NCBI RefSeq assembly: GCF_001435975.1
Contig: NZ_AYYR01000043.1
Coordinates: 62,001 to 126,000 of the forward strand
Reading direction: 5' to 3'
Length of the DNA stretch: 64,000 nucleotides
From: Secundilactobacillus collinoides DSM 20515 = JCM 1123
GTDB taxonomy: Bacteria; Bacillota; Bacilli; Lactobacillales; Lactobacillaceae
This document shows positions 58,242 through 64,000 of the stretch, one piece after another (position 1 is the stretch's first letter; every line of letters starts with the position of its first letter). A program made the translations under genes and the position numbers. The notes below the pieces were generated by a model. That model ran no database searches. It was given only the letters and a program-made list of their open reading frames with translations, and was not told where the DNA came from.

Positions 58242-58285
58242 CCTAAAAAGGAGGTGTCTTATAAATTAAGACACCTCCTTTTAAG
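58242..58285. terminator. bidirectional terminator
   Basis: AAAAGGAGGTGTCTTA pairs with TAAGACACCTCCTTTT around TAAAT. Confidence 0.8.
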
Positions 58286-58630
58286 ACTTTTCCCAATTTA
58301 ACTTGAGCGAATCGGAATTTAACGCTATGGTTGCCAGGAACTGATAAATACGCGCTATCATTTTTTAAATAATGACGCGTAATTGTGACACTTTAAGGCG
58401 GTCGAATTAAAGGTATAAAGCGTGCAAGACCACTCTATACCAAATAGTGTTGGCGTTTGAAAACAACGATTGTAAAAGAACTTGTACGCCAATTAGGTCG
58501 GCGTTTATCACCCTATTTTTCGCGCTTTGACATGGGTTTTCTTTTGTGCGAGACTCAAGCCATTGTGGTGTCGATGGTACATAGCAAGCAATAGTCGAGA
58601 TTTAATCCAAATCAAGTAGGTGAACAGTTT
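58286..58630. other. upstream region of ABC operon
   Basis: No gene or clear repeat. The ribosome site AAGTAGGTG precedes the first ABC gene; the promoter is not obvious. Confidence 0.5.
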
Positions 58631-59524
58631 ATGGGAGCAGCGTTACTGCAAATTTCGGGGTTAACCAAAACATACAATAAAAGGATCATATTAGATAATA
58701 TCAATATGTCCGTTCAGGAGGGGACGATTGTCGGCCTAGTCGGACCAAATGGGGTTGGCAAAACAACCCTAATGAAATGCATCCTGGAATTAACGCCTTT
58801 TTCTCAGGGGGAAATTGTCGTCAATGGCCAAACGATCACTGCCAGGAAAAAACCAAAAATAACTGAAATTGGTGCTTTGATCGAAAGCCCAGGACTGTAC
58901 ACCTATCTGTCAGGAATGGACAACATTAGACTTTATACGAATGATGTCGATGAGGCACTTTTGGAACGCGTGATTACGATCTTCAAAATGGACCATTACA
59001 TTCAAAAGAAAGTTTCGGGTTACTCATTAGGGATGCGACAAAAGGTTGGTATCTTACAGGCCATCATTACGGGGAAAAAGGTTGTGATTTTAGATGAACC
59101 GATCAATGGGCTTGATCCACAGTCTGTCGTGGATTTTAGAACCATCATCCAAGACTTAGCCGCAACAGGGGTCACCTTTTTAATCTCTAGTCATCTCATT
59201 AGTGAATTAGAAAGGTTAGCGGACAACCTTTATATTTTAAACAACGGCGGTCATCTTGAAGCATTTGATATTCGTGGTGGTGACGCTAATCATTGGTTTG
59301 AATTGGCAACGACAAATAACAACAAGCTGCTGACTGAGTTGACGCGAGCAACAATTTCAACTCATCAGGCCCATGGTCGTGTTGTCGTGAATCTCGCTAC
59401 CGAAGCCACGACTAAAACGGTATTCAATATTATTGCCGCTAACCATATCGAAGTGACCGAAATCAGGCAAACGGATGATGATTTAGAGATGCAAATTTTA
59501 GATCAGATGAAACGAGGGAAATAG
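58631..59524 (+). CDS. ABC exporter ATP-binding protein (BcrA/LanF type)
   Basis: 297 residues. Walker A VGPNGVGKTTLMKCIL, signature SLGMRQKVGI, Walker B VVILDEPINGLDP, switch SSHLISE, then a C-terminal regulatory extension of about 80 residues. This pattern is typical of BcrA-type ATPases in peptide-antibiotic or bacteriocin immunity exporters. The permease follows with a one-base gap, and a small membrane protein after that. Confidence 0.9.
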   Translation: MGAALLQISGLTKTYNKRIILDNINMSVQEGTIVGLVGPNGVGKTTLMKCILELTPFSQGEIVVNGQTITARKKPKITEIGALIESPGLYTYLSGMDNIRLYTNDVDEALLERVITIFKMDHYIQKKVSGYSLGMRQKVGILQAIITGKKVVILDEPINGLDPQSVVDFRTIIQDLAATGVTFLISSHLISELERLADNLYILNNGGHLEAFDIRGGDANHWFELATTNNNKLLTELTRATISTHQAHGRVVVNLATEATTKTVFNIIAANHIEVTEIRQTDDDLEMQILDQMKRGK

Positions 59525-59525
59525 G

Positions 59526-60275
59526 ATGGTGCATGGCATTGGCCTTGAGCTTTACAAATTACGAAGTCGCAAAGATGTTAGACTTATTTTACTAGTCATT
59601 AGTGTTTTTTACCTTGTCATGGTGGGCGTTACGGCTATAAAACCAGCTTATTTTGGTACCAAATTTATGGTCGAAAATTCGTTTTCCACGTTACAGTTCA
59701 TCCCACTGATCGTTATGGTTTTTGCAGCGGATCTGATGTCCTCAGAATTTCAGCAGGGCACCATTAAGAATCTAATTATTGCGGCTAAATCGCGACTACA
59801 GATCATTGCCTCAAAGGCGGTTGCGTTGATTATCGTTATTGGCCTCATGTATTTAGGTATTTTTTTCCTGGATACCATTGTCAGTGGTGCCCTATTCCAC
59901 GAGGCGTTCCAATCGATCATCATGAAGGACACATTTCTTTGGATCTTGGGTTCGGCATTTGAAACACTGTTACTTGGGTCGTTTGTCTTCTTTCTGTCAG
60001 TGATCTCTAAAACACCTGCGATACCAGTGGCCATTGGGGTATTGGTCTACTTAATGGTCGGGTTGATTGATGGGGCAAACTTCTCGTTGATCGCTAAATT
60101 AAGCCTATTAAAATGGAATATCGTCAACATGTTAAATTTCAAAGCGCAACTGATCAGTCATTCTTTGCAAACACAGACGGGGTTAAGTATCACTAATTTC
60201 GTTGTGGGTATTGTTGTGTATGTGGCGCTCTTTTTAGTTGCTAGTTATCTGGTCTTTAAAAACAAATCTGTGTAA
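59526..60275 (+). CDS. ABC-2 family permease
   Basis: 249 residues with six membrane segments, typical of ABC-2 permeases (LELYKLRSRKDVRLILLVISVFYLV at the start; FAADLMSSEFQQGTIKNLIIAAKSR is the conserved loop after helix 2). Forms the membrane half of the exporter with the preceding ATPase. Likely role is self-protection or stress export; the substrate is unknown. Confidence 0.88.
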   Translation: MVHGIGLELYKLRSRKDVRLILLVISVFYLVMVGVTAIKPAYFGTKFMVENSFSTLQFIPLIVMVFAADLMSSEFQQGTIKNLIIAAKSRLQIIASKAVALIIVIGLMYLGIFFLDTIVSGALFHEAFQSIIMKDTFLWILGSAFETLLLGSFVFFLSVISKTPAIPVAIGVLVYLMVGLIDGANFSLIAKLSLLKWNIVNMLNFKAQLISHSLQTQTGLSITNFVVGIVVYVALFLVASYLVFKNKSV

Positions 60276-60289
60276 GAGGTGAAGGACTC

Positions 60290-60502
60290 ATGAAACACGG
60301 CTATCTCATCACCAACGTCATTTTGGCGGTGATCTTCATTTTACTATCTGCGGTTATTTTCCTGCGTAAAACGGATGGGGCGGGTCTGGCACAATCGACG
60401 CATTTACGATTGGTCACATTCGTTGTGCTCGTTATCTTCTTTGCACTTATTTTAGTAGGCGAGCTGATCGTATTTGCCGTTTCGCATCGCAGACGGGCCT
60501 AG
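60290..60502 (+). CDS. small membrane protein of ABC operon
   Basis: 70 residues with two membrane segments (ITNVILAVIFILLSAVIFL and LVTFVVLVIFFALILVGEL) and a basic end (SHRRRA). AAGAGGTGAAGG upstream of the ATG. The gene is 14 bp after the permease, so it probably belongs to the exporter as an accessory or immunity subunit. No family recognised. Confidence 0.7.
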   Translation: MKHGYLITNVILAVIFILLSAVIFLRKTDGAGLAQSTHLRLVTFVVLVIFFALILVGELIVFAVSHRRRA

Positions 60503-60524
60503 GTCACTTTAGAGGATAATTGAT

Positions 60525-60588
60525 TAATAAAAACGACCATGCAGCCTCATTAGGTAAACGCTAATGAGGCTGCATGGCTTTTTTGAAT
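60525..60588 (+). terminator. ABC operon terminator
   Basis: CCATGCAGCCTCATTA pairs with TAATGAGGCTGCATGG over GGTAAACGC, then CTTTTTTG. Confidence 0.9.
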
Positions 60589-60745
60589 CGTACGAGTTAC
60601 GGCGGTGAGTAGCTAATCCTCATATGACCCGCACGTTCATACTGAACACCTAACCAGGCTACTTGATGTTGTATTGTTAATCCCTTTCTTGATGTAAAAT
60701 AGAATTAATCAGGGGACGATTTTCTTTAAATCAGGAGGGTCAATC

Positions 60746-61558
60746 ATGCACAAAACAGTAAAATACCTTGCCACATTAGCAGGTATTCTGGCAACGATGA
60801 CGATAGCTGTTAACACAAACCAAACAAAAGCCAGCGCCAGTTCGTATCAAATCATTAAGACAAAGTATTATTCACATGCTCCAAAATTTCATGCCAAGAA
60901 TAAAACGCAAAATGCTTACCTTTGGAATAAGACACATACAAAGAAACTGCACAATATCAAAAACTATCCCAACTCTATTTGGACGCTGACTAAGAGTGAA
61001 ATTGTCCGTCATAATGGCAAGGACGCGGTTTACTACTACGTTACAGCAGCATCACCTAATAAGCGGTATCATACGCCAGTTAACGGTCGTATCTGGCGAG
61101 GGTACCTCACCAAGGGGTATAACCAGAATTACGCCGTTTGGAATAATTTATTTGTCATACCAGGTAACCATGACTTTGTCTCGGATACAGACTACGCAAA
61201 CTACATTCAAAAATCTCCTTCACAAGCGCTGACACGAAAGGTACTCGCGATGTTTCCGAATTCAAAGGTGTCCATCGATCTGAGTGAGAATCTGGTTGAT
61301 TCAAAATATTATAGTAACGCGTTTACGGACACCATTTTGTTGCCGAGCGTCAATACTTATTTTGATCCAACAAAGTACACGAACCTCTCTACCAATCAAC
61401 GAGCTGCAGCAATTGAACAAGCGTTGAATGATGCAGGTTATACGCAAGCCAAGCGGGATGCGATGAGTAATTACAAGATTGGGATTTACTATTGTACAAG
61501 GCTGGTGGATGTCGACGAGGTTGAATTTGGACTTCAGTTAGCGATTCCAGCAAATTAA
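60746..61558 (+). CDS. secreted protein with lactobacillus-type N-terminal repeat domain
   Basis: 270 residues. Signal peptide about 1-32 (YLATLAGILATMTIAV core, KASAS near the cleavage site). Residues 35-125 hold the aromatic, basic module seen in many lactobacillus surface proteins (YLWNKTHTKKLHNIKNYPNS, GRIWRGYLTKGY). The C-terminal half (about 140-270) is unrecognised. Related in the first half to the protein at 62935-63744. Ribosome site AGGAGG. Confidence 0.75.
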   Translation: MHKTVKYLATLAGILATMTIAVNTNQTKASASSYQIIKTKYYSHAPKFHAKNKTQNAYLWNKTHTKKLHNIKNYPNSIWTLTKSEIVRHNGKDAVYYYVTAASPNKRYHTPVNGRIWRGYLTKGYNQNYAVWNNLFVIPGNHDFVSDTDYANYIQKSPSQALTRKVLAMFPNSKVSIDLSENLVDSKYYSNAFTDTILLPSVNTYFDPTKYTNLSTNQRAAAIEQALNDAGYTQAKRDAMSNYKIGIYYCTRLVDVDEVEFGLQLAIPAN

Positions 61559-61901
61559 GTTAAATAACGTCATCGGATATTGACTAAAGGACCCGTTATC
61601 TGATGACGTTATTTTGACTGTGAAAAATAATAGTTAGATATTGTTTGGTAAGAGCACTTGAAATCCGGATAGATTTTGGAAAGTTTTAGCCGATATGATT
61701 TGTACCACTAGTTGAAAACCTAAAATAATTAATATCAAAACTGAATTATTGAAGTTTGTAAGTGGGTATCAATCAAAAAATGAATGGAAATTAAGTGAGT
61801 TTAATTTAGAAATAAAGTGGAAACACTACTACCGTAATTGAGCTTAAGATAATAACTGTAATCACCGGTGATTAACATTTATCAGAAATGAGGCTTTAAT
61901 T
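61559..61901. other. intergenic, AT-rich
   Basis: Contains a terminator (61563-61614: AATAACGTCATCGGATA pairs with TTATCTGATGACGTTATT) and AT-rich sequence leading to the bacteriocin-like gene. Confidence 0.7.
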
Positions 61902-62885
61902 ATGGCAAGTGAACCAGCTTATTTACTTTATCGACTTAATAATTTACCCAAAACCAATGTTGTTCAAAAGGCTTATGTAGGGGCCACTTATGTCTATGCT
62001 TTACAATTGTATGATGCTAATACAAATGTAGTGATTTCACGGGTTCCCAAAGCGTCTGCTACTGATACCTATGATTTAGACTTTTCAGGTGCTAATGCTG
62101 AGCATATGTATCTATTAAATATGGGGCATGGGCAAACCTTTGAGTATTTCACGCATAAAGGTTTGGATTACTGGTGGATTGTTACAAAGGGGGATGGCAC
62201 TACAGAAAACTGGGGGACGCAAGTTGGACGTATTCAATTTGAGGCCAATACAGAAGCTTCAACGCCATATAATGGAAATACCACGATTACTCGTCTGTCA
62301 AGTGTTAGCAGTGCAACAACGAGCGGTAGCGCATATGGAAAGATTCACCGGGTTGAGGCAGCACTATCCACTACCAATGATTCAAATCGGTTGCTACTTA
62401 TTGCCGGAATTGATACTGATTTAATGGGTCATTTTACCCTGTACGACAATGAAAAGGTGAATAATTTACTTGATACAGTTGACGCTGAACATGGCAACTA
62501 TTCTTGTGGTGATTTAACCTCAGCTTTGGCAAGTGATCCGATTAGAGAAATCAAAAATATTACCAATGGTGCGTTACTCAATGATTCGGTTCAAGGGTTT
62601 GACATTTCTGATGGCCGTGCAATTTATATCTCTGGTGGTCAGGCTAAAGGTGACAATCATGCGACACAGGACACGCCTGCAATTTCTAAGTATTATTGGG
62701 GCACTGAATCGCTAGTACAAAATAGTCTTTATAATACAAATTGGTCTTCACAAAACATTGAAACAGAGGGTGTTCAAATTTCTTCTGATCTGTACGTTGG
62801 TATTTCGTATCACCAAACAATGTCACCTTATTCAACTGAACAGAATCGTATTTACCGAACTGATAAGAGTTTATGGGATGAATAG
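61902..62885 (+). CDS. helveticin J-family class III bacteriocin-like protein
   Basis: 327 residues without signal peptide, resembling helveticin J: LLYRLNNLPKTNVVQKAYVG and YVYALQLYD at the start, KIHRVEAALSTTNDSNRLLL and MGHFTLYDNEKVNNLL in the middle (compare helveticin THAEAAVSPDYTKFLIA...GHFTIYN, from memory), and SVQGFDISDGRAIYISGGQAKGD further on. Class III bacteriocins are large heat-labile proteins. No dedicated transporter or immunity gene is adjacent except, possibly, the ABC exporter 2 kb upstream. GAAATGAGG precedes the ATG. Confidence 0.8.
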   Translation: MASEPAYLLYRLNNLPKTNVVQKAYVGATYVYALQLYDANTNVVISRVPKASATDTYDLDFSGANAEHMYLLNMGHGQTFEYFTHKGLDYWWIVTKGDGTTENWGTQVGRIQFEANTEASTPYNGNTTITRLSSVSSATTSGSAYGKIHRVEAALSTTNDSNRLLLIAGIDTDLMGHFTLYDNEKVNNLLDTVDAEHGNYSCGDLTSALASDPIREIKNITNGALLNDSVQGFDISDGRAIYISGGQAKGDNHATQDTPAISKYYWGTESLVQNSLYNTNWSSQNIETEGVQISSDLYVGISYHQTMSPYSTEQNRIYRTDKSLWDE

Positions 62886-62896
62886 ACATATAATTA

Positions 62897-62934
62897 AAAG
62901 GCACCTACCAATTGGTAGGTGTCTTTTAATTACA
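62897..62934. terminator. bidirectional terminator
   Basis: TAAAAGGCACCTACCA pairs with TGGTAGGTGTCTTTTA around AT. Shared by the convergent bacteriocin-like and secreted-protein genes. Confidence 0.85.
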
Positions 62935-63744
62935 TTAAGCCGTGGGTTTAAGTAACAATACCAGCGCAGACCCAAAGTACTTTGAAGTTGAAGGATAAGC
63001 TGATACCGCAATGTGCCATCCAGAAAAGTCGTTAATTGTTTTTCCCTTAATGAGTGAGTAGAATACTTGGCCTTTATCTTTCAACTGTGCGGTTAAGTTC
63101 TCAGTTAACAGTTGTTTTGAATAAGCAGCATATGAGATCTTACCAGCCTTTAATTCCGATAATAACGTTGCATTATCAAAGTAATCAAAGCCAAGCATCG
63201 CAAAGTTTGACTGTTCATTCTTTGGTAACGCTTCTTGCATATTTGCATAGACGTCGCCATCATGAGCAATGTTGCTATCAGCAATTTTTTGAAGACTAGC
63301 ATCATATACTGTACCTGGTAATACAGTCATGACCTGCTTTACAATTTCTGCTTCAGACAGTGACGCCCTTGTTGGAGTTGCTGATGACTTGTAGGCACCC
63401 TTGATTAAATAGTTGCGCCAAACATATCCGCTAACTGAGTTACTTTTATTTTGGATATAGTAGAAAATTCCGGTTTTTTTACCATTAGTTAATTTAACGC
63501 TTTTTTTTACGTACCAAGTTGTACGTGGATAGTTTTTTAAGTTATGAAGTTTCTTCGTCAGTGTGCTGTTCCACATGTAGACACTCTTAGTTGCGTTTTT
63601 AGCATGATAGGTCGGGGTTGATTTGGCATAGCTTTTTGTTGTAACTGTTCGGTAGGCAGTACTGGCTGAAACGTTTTGCGTTGTGAATCCTAAGTATAAG
63701 ACGAAACTCGCAAGAGCGAGCCCGGCAATAAGTGCTTTTTTCAT
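62935..63744 (-). CDS. secreted protein with lactobacillus-type N-terminal repeat domain, second
   Basis: About 269 residues from ATG at 63744 (MKKALIAGLALAS), chosen because AGAGAGGA is nine bases upstream. Signal peptide about 1-28 (cleavage near VSAS). Residues 30-125 repeat the aromatic module (SVYMWNSTLTKKLHNLKNYP, TTWYVKKSVKLTNGKKTG, SGYVWRNYLIKG), as in the protein at 60746. The C-terminal half differs and is unrecognised (ALPKNEQSNFAMLGFDYFD). Probably surface-associated. Confidence 0.78.
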   Translation of the reverse strand: MKKALIAGLALASFVLYLGFTTQNVSASTAYRTVTTKSYAKSTPTYHAKNATKSVYMWNSTLTKKLHNLKNYPRTTWYVKKSVKLTNGKKTGIFYYIQNKSNSVSGYVWRNYLIKGAYKSSATPTRASLSEAEIVKQVMTVLPGTVYDASLQKIADSNIAHDGDVYANMQEALPKNEQSNFAMLGFDYFDNATLLSELKAGKISYAAYSKQLLTENLTAQLKDKGQVFYSLIKGKTINDFSGWHIAVSAYPSTSKYFGSALVLLLKPTA

Positions 63745-63957
63745 AGGTACCATCCTCTCTCTATAATTGAATTTTAACATAGGTAACTGCCAAAAACATG
63801 GCTTTTTAGATTTTCCCTGTGGTCCTGTGGTCCGTTTGACAACATAACTCTTAATTACTTAAACCGAATAAATGATTTCTGTCAATTAAAATAGATTTAT
63901 CTATTTCGTACTGTGTTGTTTGTAACAGTGATTATATGTTCAAAAATCAAAAGCGTT

Positions 63958-63995
63958 TCTAAGCACATGATTTATGCTTAGAAACGCTTTGGTAT
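63958..63995. terminator. terminator-like hairpin
   Basis: AAGCGTTTCTAAGC pairs with GCTTAGAAACGCTT over ACATGATTTAT. The adjoining gene lies outside the window. Confidence 0.7.
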
Positions 63996-64000
63996 TAATT

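Overview
This window is chromosomal DNA from a low-to-mid GC Gram-positive bacterium, almost certainly a member of the Lactobacillaceae. Supporting signs are the gene order around the replication origin (gdpP-rplI-dnaB, rpsF-ssb-rpsR, gyrB-gyrA, recF-yaaA-dnaN-dnaA, then rpmH-rnpA-yidC-jag-mnmE-mnmG), pyruvate oxidase, a C1 aminopeptidase, a helveticin J-like bacteriocin, parS sites, and AGGAGG ribosome binding sites with frequent TTG/GTG starts. The species is not assigned. The origin lies at about 19.2-21.3 kb. Genes to its left are mostly on the minus strand and genes to its right mostly on the plus strand, so both arms run with replication; the window is inverted relative to the usual dnaA-forward display.

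Layout. 0-10 kb: end of a YczE-like membrane protein, a 1.3 kb gene-poor stretch, dnaB-rplI-gdpP, a DHA2 exporter, a YbaK deacylase, rpsR-ssb-rpsF. 10-21 kb: gyrA, gyrB, recF, yaaA, dnaN, dnaA and oriC. 21-30 kb: rpmH, rnpA, yidC, jag, mnmE, mnmG, a thioesterase, an Fe-S-family protein and two consensus parS sites. 30-36 kb: pyruvate oxidase, an arsenate-reductase-like protein, rarA, a Bcr/CflA exporter. 36-51 kb: a branched-chain amino acid region (ilvB without ilvN, ilvC, ilvD, a SufT-like protein next to ilvD, transporters) with a T-box and a ribosome-dependent attenuator whose 20-residue leader peptide holds eight isoleucines. 55-64 kb: signal peptidase I, a C1 peptidase, an ABC exporter with a small membrane protein, a helveticin J-like protein between two related secreted proteins.

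The outstanding feature is at 50.77-54.93 kb: a stand-alone, full-length type II-C (Geobacillus-like) Cas9 whose four RuvC catalytic positions are all replaced (Asp to Thr8, Glu to Ser500, His to Tyr714, Asp to Gln717) while the HNH residues Asp579, His580 and Asn603 remain. A tracrRNA-like gene with its own promoter lies upstream. Downstream, on the opposite strand, a single crRNA-like gene has a TTGACA-N17-TACACT promoter placed so that transcription should begin about 22 nt before one repeat, giving a full-length guide without processing. Repeat and anti-repeat pair over about 28 nt with one mismatch. There is no cas1, cas2, csn2 or array in the window. I infer a domesticated RNA-guided nickase or regulator rather than an immune system.

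A second theme is a family of long intergenic hairpins with shared ends and variable, compensated stems, found at seven places, three of them as tandem arrays (near dnaN, yidC and the C1 peptidase).
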